Counted from the first letter of the stretch, positions 26,577 through 34,490 are shown. The stretch: 64,000 bases of DNA from Thalassobius sp047123305 (GCF_047123305.1 NZ_CP138918.1:1426001-1490000), one strand, 5' to 3'. Translations and numbers: made by a program. The notes: generated from the sequence alone by a model not told the origin.

Positions 26577-27572
26577 ATGACGACTCCCATTCTTGAAATC
26601 CACAATGTTTCAAAACGCTTCACCAAGCGGTTGGACCTTGCCGGCAAAATCGCAGCGCGGCTTGGGTCGAACATCCGTGAAGAGACCGTACATGCGGTCG
26701 ATACCGTGAACTTGTCTATTCACAAGGGCGAGGTGGTTGGTCTGGTCGGGGAATCCGGCTGTGGCAAATCCACCCTTGGCCGTGTTGTTGCAGGCATCCA
26801 CCCCGCCACGGAAGGGCAGGTGTTTTATGAGGGCAAGGACATCGCCACCATGTCGCCCGAGGAAAAGCGCGCGGCAACGCTGGCGATCCAGATGATTTTT
26901 CAGGATCCGTTTGCCTCGCTCAATCAGCGCATGCGGGTGGAGGATATCATTGGCGAAGCGCCACTGGTCCATGGGCTGGTCAGCAAGGCGGAACAGTCCG
27001 ATTATGTTGATGAAATCATGACCAAAGTGGGCCTCGATCCCAGTCTGAAACGGCGCTATCCGCACCAGTTCTCAGGCGGGCAGCGTCAGCGGATCGGGAT
27101 TGCCCGTGCACTGGCGGTGAAGCCGAAGTTTCTGGTCTGTGATGAGGCCATCGCGGCACTGGATGTTTCCATTCAGGCGCAGGTGATTAATCTTTTCATG
27201 GATCTGCGCGAAGAGCTGGATCTGACCTACCTCTTTATCAGTCACGACCTCTCGGTCGTGGAACACATCGCGGATCGTGTTGCCATCATGTACTTGGGCC
27301 GCTTGGTTGAAAGTGCCGGCACCGAGGAAATCTTCGACAGTCCGAAACACCCCTACACGCAGGCGCTGCTGTCTGAGGCACCGCGTCTGGATCAGCGTCA
27401 CCGCGAATTCACCCCCGTCAAGGGCGAGATCCCATCCCCCTTGGATCCGCCTCAGGGGTGCCATTTCCACCCGCGCTGCCCTGTTGCAACGGCGGCCTGC
27501 AACGCGGATCGTCCGCAGCTGGAAACCTTCGGCGCGGACCGTCTGGTGTCCTGCCATAACTGGAAAGAGTAA
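26577..27572 (+). CDS. dppF: Dipeptide-type ABC transporter ATP-binding protein DppF
   Basis: Second ATPase, 331 residues, starting one base after the dppD stop. Walker A is GESGCGKS, the signature is FSGGQRQRIGIARAL, and Walker B is FLVCDEAIAALD. The C-terminal extension also holds a Cys motif (CHFHPRCPVATAAC). It completes a full Dpp/Opp-type importer and is followed after 8 bp by hutG. Confidence 0.93.
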   Translation: MTTPILEIHNVSKRFTKRLDLAGKIAARLGSNIREETVHAVDTVNLSIHKGEVVGLVGESGCGKSTLGRVVAGIHPATEGQVFYEGKDIATMSPEEKRAATLAIQMIFQDPFASLNQRMRVEDIIGEAPLVHGLVSKAEQSDYVDEIMTKVGLDPSLKRRYPHQFSGGQRQRIGIARALAVKPKFLVCDEAIAALDVSIQAQVINLFMDLREELDLTYLFISHDLSVVEHIADRVAIMYLGRLVESAGTEEIFDSPKHPYTQALLSEAPRLDQRHREFTPVKGEIPSPLDPPQGCHFHPRCPVATAACNADRPQLETFGADRLVSCHNWKE

Positions 27573-27580
27573 CCCTGTTT

Positions 27581-28423
27581 ATGTCGAACCTTGTTGTGAT
27601 CAACCGCCCCTTGGGCGATGCCCTTCCTTTGGTCTTTGACAGCCCACATTCCGGCTCGATCTATCCAGAGGATTTTAACCACGTGATGGACCGGATGACC
27701 CTGCGCCGATCCGAAGATGCCCATATCGAAGAGCTGTTCAGCCATGTTCCCGATCATGGGGCCACTCTGGTCCACGCGTTGTTCCCGCGCTGTTACATTG
27801 ACCCGAACCGGAACGAAGACGACCTCGACGTCACCATGTTTGACGGGGTCTGGCCGCATCCGGTGAACCCGACCCACAAGACCAAGGCGCGGGGCATCGG
27901 GTTGATCTGGAAAAATGTCAAAGCGCTGGGCGCGGTCTATGACCGCAAACTCACTGTTGCAGAGGTGGAAAAGCGGCTGAACACCTGCTGGCGTCCCTAT
28001 CATGCCGCGCTGCAAGGCGAGCTGGATCGCGCCTATGCCGCGCATGGCAAGGTGGTGCATGTGGACTGCCATTCGATGGCCAGCCACGGCGATCACACCA
28101 CCGAAGACGGGGCCGTTCGGCGTCCGGATTTTGTGATTGGCGATCGCGATGGCACCACCTGTGATCCACGCCTGACCACTTGCGTGATCGAAACCTTGCA
28201 GGCCTGCGGCTATTCGGTGTCGCTGAACGATCCGTACAAGGGGTTTGAACTGGTCCGGCGCAGTGGCGATCCGGCCAACAACCGCCATTCGATCCAGATC
28301 GAGGTCAACCGCGGCCTCTACATGTGTGAGAAAACGATTTCCAAGACCGACGGCTATCTGGCGTTGCAGGAGAACCTGAAGGTCTTGACCAAGGCGATTG
28401 CGGAACTGACGTCAGAGCTGTAA
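27581..28423 (+). CDS. hutG: N-formylglutamate amidohydrolase family protein
   Basis: Hydrolase of 280 residues of the FGase/HutG family. It carries the N-terminal FDSPHSGSIYP segment, a central DCHSM metal-ligand motif, and the EVNRGLYM motif near the C-terminus. HutG releases formate and glutamate from N-formylglutamate. No other histidine-utilisation genes are nearby; instead it is the last gene of the dpp operon, so it probably acts on the imported N-acyl or peptide substrate, or on a related amide. A strong terminator follows 17 bp later. Confidence 0.88.
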   Translation: MSNLVVINRPLGDALPLVFDSPHSGSIYPEDFNHVMDRMTLRRSEDAHIEELFSHVPDHGATLVHALFPRCYIDPNRNEDDLDVTMFDGVWPHPVNPTHKTKARGIGLIWKNVKALGAVYDRKLTVAEVEKRLNTCWRPYHAALQGELDRAYAAHGKVVHVDCHSMASHGDHTTEDGAVRRPDFVIGDRDGTTCDPRLTTCVIETLQACGYSVSLNDPYKGFELVRRSGDPANNRHSIQIEVNRGLYMCEKTISKTDGYLALQENLKVLTKAIAELTSEL

Positions 28424-28439
28424 CCGCACCCCCGCAACT

Positions 28440-28469
28440 GGCCCCGCTGCGCGCGGGGCCTTTTCTTTT
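28440..28469 (+). terminator. Rho-independent terminator after hutG
   Basis: GGCCCCGC (28440-28447) and GCGGGGCC (28453-28460) form an 8-bp stem with a 5-nt loop, followed by TTTTCTTTT. It closes the dppABCDF-hutG operon and separates it from the convergent ocd gene. Confidence 0.9.
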
Positions 28470-28510
28470 GTCCGGGTCTTTTGTGTGGGCGCTTCTGCGT
28501 AGGCGGCGGC

Positions 28511-29557
28511 TTAACCCGCCCGCTGCAGCATCCCGAACAGGTCCCGCGGATCATCCGGGTCCGCCAGCATGTCCAGCATATCAAAGAATTCGGTGCCTTT
28601 GATTTTCTCGGCGACATAGCGCAGGGCGCTGAAATCCTCGATGGCAAAGCCAACGCTGTCAAACAGGGTGATCTGGCGCGGATCCTTGCGACCCTCGGCC
28701 TCGCCCAGCATGACTTGCCACAGCTCCGTCACGGGGTGATCATCGGCCAGCTGCTGGATTTCCCCCTCGATGCGGGTCTGCGGCGGGTATTCCACAAAAA
28801 TCTCGGAGCGCAGCAGGATGTCCTTGTGCAGTTCCGTCTTGCCCGGGCAGTCGCCACCGATGGCATTGATGTGCACACCGCTGCCCACCATGTTGTCGGT
28901 CAGGATGGTGGCATATTGCTTGTCGGCGGTGCAGGTGGTGATGATTTCCGCCCCCTCCATCGCCTCTTCACCGCTTTTGCAGGACACAACGGTCAGGCCA
29001 GAGTTGGCCAGGTTGCGTGCCGCCTTTTCGGTTGCGGCGGGGTCAATGTCATAAAGGCGCACGTGCTCGATGCCGCAGATCGCCTTGAACGCCAGCGCCT
29101 GAAATTCGCATTGCGCCCCGTTGCCGATCATTGCCATCGTTTTGGAGCCTTTGGGTGCAAGATATTTGGCCACCAGCGCCGAGGTGGCCGCCGTACGAAG
29201 CGCGGTCAGAACGGTCATTTCGGTCAGAAGGATCGGGTAACCGTTGGCCACCGAGGACAACACGCCAAAGGCGGTCACGGTTTGAAACCCCTCTTTCATG
29301 TTCTTCGGGTGACCGTTGACGTATTTGAAACCGTAGTTGTCTGCATCCGCCGTCGGCATCAGCTCGATCACACCATCGGTGGAGTGGCTGGCGACACGTG
29401 GGGTTTTGTCAAACTCGGGCCAGCGTTTGAAATCCGCCTCGATATAGCTGGCCAATTCGGTCAGCACGGCCTCAGCGCCCATGGCATTGACCAGTTTCAT
29501 CATGTTTTCAACGGATACGAAGGGCACCAAGGCCTTCTCGGAAGGGGCAATCGTCAT
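28511..29557 (-). CDS. ocd: Ornithine cyclodeaminase
   Basis: NAD-dependent enzyme of the mu-crystallin/OCD family, 348 residues, converting L-ornithine to L-proline and ammonia. The Rossmann motif GNGAQCEFQ and the characteristic RTAATSALVAKYL helix are present, as is the family's GGDCPGKTEL motif. The start overlaps the stop of the citrulline hydrolase-like gene (ATGA). It is the last of three genes, arginase - ctlX-like - ocd, that all lead to or from ornithine, which supports ornithine rather than another amino acid as its substrate. Confidence 0.92.
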   Translation of the reverse strand: MTIAPSEKALVPFVSVENMMKLVNAMGAEAVLTELASYIEADFKRWPEFDKTPRVASHSTDGVIELMPTADADNYGFKYVNGHPKNMKEGFQTVTAFGVLSSVANGYPILLTEMTVLTALRTAATSALVAKYLAPKGSKTMAMIGNGAQCEFQALAFKAICGIEHVRLYDIDPAATEKAARNLANSGLTVVSCKSGEEAMEGAEIITTCTADKQYATILTDNMVGSGVHINAIGGDCPGKTELHKDILLRSEIFVEYPPQTRIEGEIQQLADDHPVTELWQVMLGEAEGRKDPRQITLFDSVGFAIEDFSALRYVAEKIKGTEFFDMLDMLADPDDPRDLFGMLQRAG

Positions 29558-30468
29558 GCGGCGAACCTTTCACGGGGGGTTAGGTGGATGCCGGCCAGCA
29601 TGCAGCGGACCGATCCACCGGCAGTTTCAAGTGTGGGGATGCTCAATGGCAAAGCGGTGGCGCTGCGCTCAATGACCGCTTTCTGGTCAGAGCGCAGCGC
29701 GTCCCAGGCCCGGGCCGAGAGCGCCAGGAGGCGTGAAGTCCCCGTCAGCTCCAGCGCATTGCCCGCGAAATGTGCCACCTGATCTACTGTCAGATTGATG
29801 ACTTCGCGGGTTTCGCCCAAACGGGCGGCCACTTCTGCGCGGCGGGTGGGATCCTGGATCATGTCGAGGCAGATCAGCGCGTAGTCTGTGCCGATGCCCA
29901 TCATGACGTTGGTGTGGTAAACCGGCAGCCCGTCGGGATCTGCGGCGGCAAAGGCCATAGGTTCGTAATTGAAGTGGGTGCAGAACCGCTCCAGCAGCAC
30001 CGGATCGGCCCGATTGGACTGCGCCACATAGGCGATCCGGTGCAGGTGATCGAGCACCATCGCGCCGGTGCCTTCCAAGGACAGCCCGTCCTGTTCCAGC
30101 CCGGAGTAGTCAATCACATCCTGCACGCGGTAGTCGGTCTTGAGCAGTTCAATCACATCGCTGCGCCGTTCGCGGCGGCGGTTTTCGGCATGCATCGGGT
30201 AAAGCGCAACATGGCCGCCGGCATGGGTGGAAAACCAGTTGTTCGGGAACACGCTGTCGGGCGTGTCCCTGTTACCGTGATCGTCAAAAACATGCACCGT
30301 CACACCCGCCGCACGAAGCTGGGCAACAGCGGTGTCGAACTCGGCCAATGCCTGCTGAGCATCGACGGTGCCAGCGGTCTGAAACCCGTTGTCACCCTGC
30401 GTTTCAGGGTTCGAGTGGAAGGCATGTGGGCGCACCATGACCACCGCGCTGGGGGCCTGCGGGTTCAT
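29554..30468 (-). CDS. ctlX: Citrulline hydrolase/amidinotransferase-fold protein, CtlX-like
   Basis: Guanidine- or ureido-group hydrolase of the arginine deiminase/amidinotransferase superfamily, 304 residues. Catalytic-type residues appear as Glu132 (LEGTGAMVLDH), His185 (VYHTNVMMGIG) and Cys289 (GGSVRCML), with the substrate-binding NNWFSTH segment at about 76-82. Members annotated CtlX release ornithine from citrulline. Placement between arginase and ornithine cyclodeaminase, with 4-bp overlaps at both ends, supports a product of ornithine. Arginine deiminase activity cannot be excluded from sequence. Confidence 0.82.
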   Translation of the reverse strand: MNPQAPSAVVMVRPHAFHSNPETQGDNGFQTAGTVDAQQALAEFDTAVAQLRAAGVTVHVFDDHGNRDTPDSVFPNNWFSTHAGGHVALYPMHAENRRRERRSDVIELLKTDYRVQDVIDYSGLEQDGLSLEGTGAMVLDHLHRIAYVAQSNRADPVLLERFCTHFNYEPMAFAAADPDGLPVYHTNVMMGIGTDYALICLDMIQDPTRRAEVAARLGETREVINLTVDQVAHFAGNALELTGTSRLLALSARAWDALRSDQKAVIERSATALPLSIPTLETAGGSVRCMLAGIHLTPRERFAA

Positions 30469-31394
30469 GCGTAGCTCCGTGTCATGCGATCCAGCACGCG
30501 GCGGCCGAACAGGCTGGCGGTGAGGTCTGTCATCAACTTGGCGGTGCGGCCCCGTTCATCCAGGAAGGGGTTCAGCTCGACCAGATCAAGCGAGGTCACA
30601 AGGTCACTGTCATGCAGCATTTCCATGATCAGATGGGCCTCACGGAAGGTGGCACCGCCGGGGACGGTGGTGCCCACCGCCGGGGCAATCGATGGGTCAA
30701 GGAAATCGACGTCGAGGCTGACATGCAGCATGCCGTTGGCGGCCTGAACCTTGGTGAGAAACTCGGCCAGCGGGCCGACGATGCCGCGCTCATCAATGGA
30801 GCGCATGTCGTGCACGGTTAGCCCTAACTCGGCGATACGCTGACGTTCGGCTGGATCAACCGAGCGGATGCCCATCATGCAGATGTTTTTCGGATCCACC
30901 GCAGCGGCCACGGGCGGGAACTGATCAAAACCGGGCTGGCCAGTGTAATAGGCCACAGGCGTGCCGTGCAGATTGCCTGAGGTGGTGCTGTCCAGCGTGT
31001 GCAGGTCGGGGTGGGCATCCAGCCACAACACAAACAGCGGGCGGCCCTGTTCGGCGGCATGTTTTGCCACGCCGCTGACGGTGCCCGCCGCCATCGAGTG
31101 ATCCCCCCCGATAAAGATCGGGCGGTCGCAGGTCTTGGCCGCCTCATAGGCCGCTGCGGACAGCAGGCGGGTCCATTCGATCATCTCGGCCAGGTTTTTC
31201 AGAGCTTTGTTGCCATGGGCGACCGGCGCCAGATCCGGCAGGGTCACGTCTCCCAGATCGTCAACCTGCCAGCCCAGCTCGGTCAAGGTGTCCGGCAATC
31301 CAGCGGTGCGGAAGGCGGCGGGGCCCATCAGGCAACCGGGCTGCGAGGCCCCGGTTTGTACGGGGGCACCAATGATCTGGCAGGTGAGGGTCAT
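30465..31394 (-). CDS. rocF: Arginase
   Basis: Manganese enzyme of the ureohydrolase family, 309 residues, splitting arginine into ornithine and urea. Metal ligands are visible: His99 (GGDHSM), Asp126/His128/Asp130 (WLDAHPDLHT) and Asp228/Asp230 (SLDVDFLDPS). The start at 31394 has CAGGAG upstream; a longer frame (33 more codons) runs into the regulatory region and is rejected. First gene of the arginase-ctlX-ocd operon, divergent from an Lrp-type regulator. Confidence 0.92.
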   Translation of the reverse strand: MTLTCQIIGAPVQTGASQPGCLMGPAAFRTAGLPDTLTELGWQVDDLGDVTLPDLAPVAHGNKALKNLAEMIEWTRLLSAAAYEAAKTCDRPIFIGGDHSMAAGTVSGVAKHAAEQGRPLFVLWLDAHPDLHTLDSTTSGNLHGTPVAYYTGQPGFDQFPPVAAAVDPKNICMMGIRSVDPAERQRIAELGLTVHDMRSIDERGIVGPLAEFLTKVQAANGMLHVSLDVDFLDPSIAPAVGTTVPGGATFREAHLIMEMLHDSDLVTSLDLVELNPFLDERGRTAKLMTDLTASLFGRRVLDRMTRSYA

Positions 31395-31485
31395 GTCTGC
31401 TCCTGTTGGTCTAGAAAAGGGGAGGAATGTCCCAAGTCTGCGGATCAGGGCGTTTGGTGGCAGTGGCAAAATTGCGCAAAATGAC

Positions 31486-31504
31486 CGTTTCATTTATCGA
31501 AACG
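31486..31504. promoter_or_regulatory. Dyad CGTTTC-N7-GAAACG, candidate Lrp-type operator
   Basis: A perfect 6-bp inverted repeat with a 7-bp AT-rich centre, flanked by ACCGT/ACGGT on the outside, lies between the divergent arginase gene and the lrp-like gene. It is near the expected promoters. Likely the binding site of the Lrp-type protein encoded next door; the binding is inferred. Confidence 0.5.
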
Positions 31505-31543
31505 ACGGTGTATCTTGCAAATTGACAGAAGGAAGGGCGCAGA

Positions 31544-31972
31544 ATGAACGATTTGTCATCCACGGACCGACGCTTGATTGCGGCGCTGCGGGATAACGCA
31601 CGGGCGTCAATTACGGAATTGTCCCATACCACCGGCGTGTCACGCACCACGGTGAAGACCCGAATCGATGCGCTGGTGCAAGAGGGGCGGATCAAACGAT
31701 TCACGATTGAAACCGACGCTGACCACCACGATCAGGTGCGCGCGATCACCATGGTTGAGCTGCAGGGCTCGATGTCCCGCGGGGTGATCCGGACGCTGCG
31801 GGCCATTCCTGAGGTGTCGATGATCTACTCCACCAACGGGGCCTGGGACCTTGTGGTTGAAATCCGTGCCGAGACTTTGCAGCAGTTTGATCGCGTTCTG
31901 CGAGAGATTCGGGAGGTCAAAGGCGTGACCAACAGCGAATCCAACCTACTGTTAAGTAATGTAACAGCTTGA
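31544..31972 (+). CDS. Lrp/AsnC-family regulator of the arginine catabolic operon
   Basis: Regulator of 142 residues with an N-terminal helix-turn-helix (ITELSHTTGVSRTTVKTRIDAL) and a RAM ligand-binding domain. GAAGG lies about 10 bp before the ATG. It is divergent from the arginase-ctlX-ocd operon, the arrangement seen for ArcR-type activators of ornithine cyclodeaminase/arginase genes in other alphaproteobacteria. Arginine or ornithine is the probable effector. Confidence 0.88.
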   Translation: MNDLSSTDRRLIAALRDNARASITELSHTTGVSRTTVKTRIDALVQEGRIKRFTIETDADHHDQVRAITMVELQGSMSRGVIRTLRAIPEVSMIYSTNGAWDLVVEIRAETLQQFDRVLREIREVKGVTNSESNLLLSNVTA

Positions 31973-32086
31973 TGTCGAACTGAATGGCACATTGGCAACG
32001 CCACCGCAGAAAGACGGAAACGGCATAGAAAAGCGCTGGCCTGCACGCGGCAGTTGCGCTACGCAGATTGTGCGCTGGGGGGCGTT

Positions 32087-33016
32087 ATGAAAGGTGAACG
32101 GATGCTCCGTTTTTTGAGTCTCGCCGCCCTCGGGCTTACTGTTCTCGCCACGCAGGCCCCTGCGGGAGAGCGTGAACGCATCGGCTATGGCCGTCTGATC
32201 CAGAACGATTTCCTTGGCGATGGCCAGGACCGCTGGCGCACAGGCTCTGTGGCCTCCAGCCGGGTCTGGGCGCGCAATTGGGATGGTGAATTGCCCGAAG
32301 ATTTCGGCAATATCCTCGAATTCCGCCTGAACGCCGAGATCATGGCGCCGGACAATCTGGTGGCCCCTGCCGCGGGGGACCGCCCCTATGCGGGCAGCCT
32401 ATCCTTCGGGCTGCACACCCATTACCAGCGCAAGTCGGTGGAAATGGCGATGGGACTGGATCTGGTGGCAACCGGCCCAATGACGGGGCTGAGTGATTTC
32501 CAGAACGCCTTGCATGATGCGCTGGGTGTGGACCGTGCCTCGGATGCGACGCTTGCAGGTCAGATCGGTGACGGCATTCACCCGACCGCTGTGGCCGAGT
32601 TTGGCCGGACCTTTAACATCGGCGACTCCTCTGAACTGCGCCCCTTTGTGGAAGTGCGCGCGGGGGCAGAAACCATGCTGCGTGCCGGGGCAGATCTGAG
32701 CATTGGCCGCGTTGGCACCGGAGAATTGCAGGTGCGTGACCCCGTAAGTGGCCAGCGTTACCGAACCATCCAGAATCCCCAGGAAGGCATGAGCTTTGTG
32801 GTGGGGGGCGATATCGCCAAGGTGGAGGATTCGGTCTTCTTGCCGGCGGGCAGTGGTTATGTGCTGAGCGACAGCCGCAAACGCCTGCGGGCAGGGGTGC
32901 ATTGGCAGGGTGAGAAAAGCAGCGCCTTTTACGGCGTCACCTGGCTGAGCGAAGAATTTGTTGGTCAGGGTGAGGGCCAGATGGTCGGCTCACTACGGCT
33001 GAACCTGAACTTCTAG
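32087..33016 (+). CDS. lpxR: Outer-membrane lipid A deacylase, LpxR family (DUF2219)
   Basis: Predicted beta-barrel protein of 309 residues. It has an N-terminal signal peptide (hydrophobic core LSLAALGLTVLAT), then the conserved N-D pair (Asn40-Asp41, LIQNDFLGDGQDRW) and the GDRPYAGSL motif typical of LpxR, whose Asn/Asp and a later His form the calcium and catalytic centre. It ends in an aromatic residue (LNLNF), as outer-membrane barrels do. LpxR removes the 3'-acyloxyacyl chains of lipid A. Two starts are possible (32087 after GGGGGG, or 32102 after GGTG). No LPS genes are nearby, and the gene appears to be monocistronic. Confidence 0.78.
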   Translation: MKGERMLRFLSLAALGLTVLATQAPAGERERIGYGRLIQNDFLGDGQDRWRTGSVASSRVWARNWDGELPEDFGNILEFRLNAEIMAPDNLVAPAAGDRPYAGSLSFGLHTHYQRKSVEMAMGLDLVATGPMTGLSDFQNALHDALGVDRASDATLAGQIGDGIHPTAVAEFGRTFNIGDSSELRPFVEVRAGAETMLRAGADLSIGRVGTGELQVRDPVSGQRYRTIQNPQEGMSFVVGGDIAKVEDSVFLPAGSGYVLSDSRKRLRAGVHWQGEKSSAFYGVTWLSEEFVGQGEGQMVGSLRLNLNF

Positions 33017-33077
33017 GCGCAATCACAGGTCGCGTTGCCGTTGCGGTAGGTGCAAATAGCCACAGTTAAACAGAAAA

Positions 33078-33103
33078 AGATCCGTCAATATTTTGACGGG
33101 TCT
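33078..33103 (-). terminator. Leftward-facing hairpin with U-tract between lpxR and the Hint gene
   Basis: AGATCCGTCAA (33078-33088) pairs with TTGACGGGTCT (33093-33103), an 11-bp stem with one G-U pair and a 4-nt loop. Read on the minus strand it is followed by TTTTTCTG, the pattern of an intrinsic terminator, but both flanking genes are on the plus strand. It may end rightward transcripts inefficiently or block antisense transcription. Confidence 0.5.
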
Positions 33104-33173
33104 AGGCAGGATACATACTTTCTGATAGGTGTGGTCCCAATAATAAAAAACTCTCACGAGGCAGGACACGAGC

Positions 33174-34238
33174 ATGGGAACGGGCTTTGGAGGCACGTTC
33201 GTCATCTCTTGGTCGCAAACAAAAGTCGACGGCATAGAAGCCGCCCCGACGCATACGCTGGATGTGGGGACCTCCTGGTCCTGGCATGGCGACGCGGTGA
33301 GGGTGGACGGACCACAAGAACTTTTGCGGCTGGAACAAGCAGATGGCGAAGCCAATCTGCGGCGCAGTGCAGCACGCATGGTGCGCCGGTTGGTTGGGGC
33401 CGCACGGCAAAACAGGACCGACGTCGCAGGGATCGACGTCGAAGATCCGATCATGGACAGCAATGTCGTGGTGACTGATGGCACTGCGACCTACACCTTG
33501 ACGATGATCGAAGTTGGTGAGGGGGCGCAGCCCCTGTTGATGTTCCTTGGCGTGCAGCCCCCCAAGGGGCGAGAGCTGTGGGTTGTGCACCACACGCTGG
33601 ATGCGATGCAGGACAACCATATGACTGAAGGCAGCGGCGGCGTGATCTGTTTCACCCCCGGCACCCGAATCGAGACGCCCAAAGGGGCCCGGTTGGTGCA
33701 GGAGCTGCGCGAAGGTGATCTGGTCCAGACCAAGGACAATGGGGCGCAAGAGGTGCTCTGGGTTGGGTCGCGCCGGATGACGGGGGCCCGTCTCTTTGCC
33801 ATGCCGCACCTGCGCCCGATTCGCATTTCGGCGGGTGCCTTGGGGGTGCATCGCCCGGACCAGGAGTTGCTGGTTTCGCCCAGTCATCGGATGTTGGTGC
33901 GCGGCCAGGTGTCGCGCGCACTGTTCAACACGCCAGAGGTTTTGATTGCGGCCAGTGATCTGATCGACGGCCATCGCGTGCGTATCGACAGCCAATTGAA
34001 AGAGGTGACCTATATTCACCTGCTGCTGTCGGACCACCAGATCCTCTGGGCCAATGGCGTCGAAACCGAGAGCTTCCATCCGTCCAATGCGGCGCTGTCT
34101 TCGCTGGATGACACCGATCGGATGCGCCTGCTGGCGCGCTACCCCGAGATCGAGGCGGACCCGCAGAGCTATGGCGGTTATGCTCGCCGCAACCTCAGCC
34201 GGTCTGAGGCGGCAATTTTGATGCATGAGGCGGCCTGA
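33174..34238 (+). CDS. Hint (Hedgehog/intein) domain-containing protein
   Basis: Protein of 354 residues. Residues 1 to about 155 form an N-terminal region I cannot assign; it has no signal peptide or membrane helix. A Hint domain follows, beginning at the nucleophile-type Cys159 (GGVICFTPGTRIET), with EGDLV and the S-x-x-H motif (Ser235, His238) that normally activates the splice-site peptide bond. It ends near SFHPS (300-304), with about 50 residues after that. Such free-standing Hint proteins are frequent in Rhodobacterales and may self-cleave at the Cys. There is no classical C-terminal His-Asn, so full splicing is unlikely. Biological role unknown. Confidence 0.82.
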   Translation: MGTGFGGTFVISWSQTKVDGIEAAPTHTLDVGTSWSWHGDAVRVDGPQELLRLEQADGEANLRRSAARMVRRLVGAARQNRTDVAGIDVEDPIMDSNVVVTDGTATYTLTMIEVGEGAQPLLMFLGVQPPKGRELWVVHHTLDAMQDNHMTEGSGGVICFTPGTRIETPKGARLVQELREGDLVQTKDNGAQEVLWVGSRRMTGARLFAMPHLRPIRISAGALGVHRPDQELLVSPSHRMLVRGQVSRALFNTPEVLIAASDLIDGHRVRIDSQLKEVTYIHLLLSDHQILWANGVETESFHPSNAALSSLDDTDRMRLLARYPEIEADPQSYGGYARRNLSRSEAAILMHEAA

Positions 34239-34286
34239 TCCGGCCGTTTCGCTGTGGAAACCGGCCGGATTGGGGCGCCGCCCCAA
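34238..34286 (+). repeat. Two tandem stem-loops after the Hint gene
   Basis: ATCCGGCC-GTTTC (34238-34250) pairs with GAAAC-CGGCCGGAT (34257-34270) with one bulge, and TTGGGGC (34270-34276) pairs with GCCCCAA (34280-34286). The first begins on the last base of the Hint stop codon. Neither is followed by a U-tract. They may act as a Rho-dependent or weak terminator and as an insulator from rpsD. The sequence just after (CCCCGGGATATTT at 34288) resembles a motif that recurs between genes in related genomes. Confidence 0.45.
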
Positions 34287-34346
34287 ACCCCGGGATATTT
34301 CGCCCAAGAAGAACCGGCTTTTTCCTTAAATCATGGGTTTTGCGCG

Positions 34347-34374
34347 TTGACTCTGGCGCGGGCCCGCGTATAAG
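34347..34374 (+). promoter_or_regulatory. Sigma-70-type promoter of rpsD
   Basis: TTGACT (34347-34352) and TATAAG (34369-34374) are separated by 16 bp, a near-consensus pair and the best promoter-like match I noticed in the window. It lies 117 bp before the rpsD start, leaving a leader of about 110 nt that contains two hairpins and a short ORF. Confidence 0.75.
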
Positions 34375-34419
34375 CGCGGCTTCATTGGTGTTGGTGGCCC
34401 CCGCAAGGGGATTCCTGTC

Positions 34420-34476
34420 ATGTCGCAAGACAAGAGGACAACGCCCTTCATAGCTGCCATGTGGGCAGCGTTCTAA
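34420..34476 (+). CDS. 18-codon upstream ORF in the rpsD leader
   Basis: An ATG-started frame encodes MSQDKRTTPFIAAMWAAF and stops (TAA 34474-34476) one base before the AAGGAG of rpsD. Its own ribosome-binding site, AAGGGG (34405-34410), is the 3' arm of a CCCC-GCAA-GGGG hairpin (34399-34410). Codons 12-17 overlap a second hairpin, GCTGCC-N5-GGCAGC (34453-34469). The layout would allow translational coupling or attenuation of rpsD. Whether it is translated is unknown; the peptide may be incidental. Confidence 0.35.
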   Translation: MSQDKRTTPFIAAMWAAF

Positions 34477-34490
34477 GAAGGAGATCAGCC

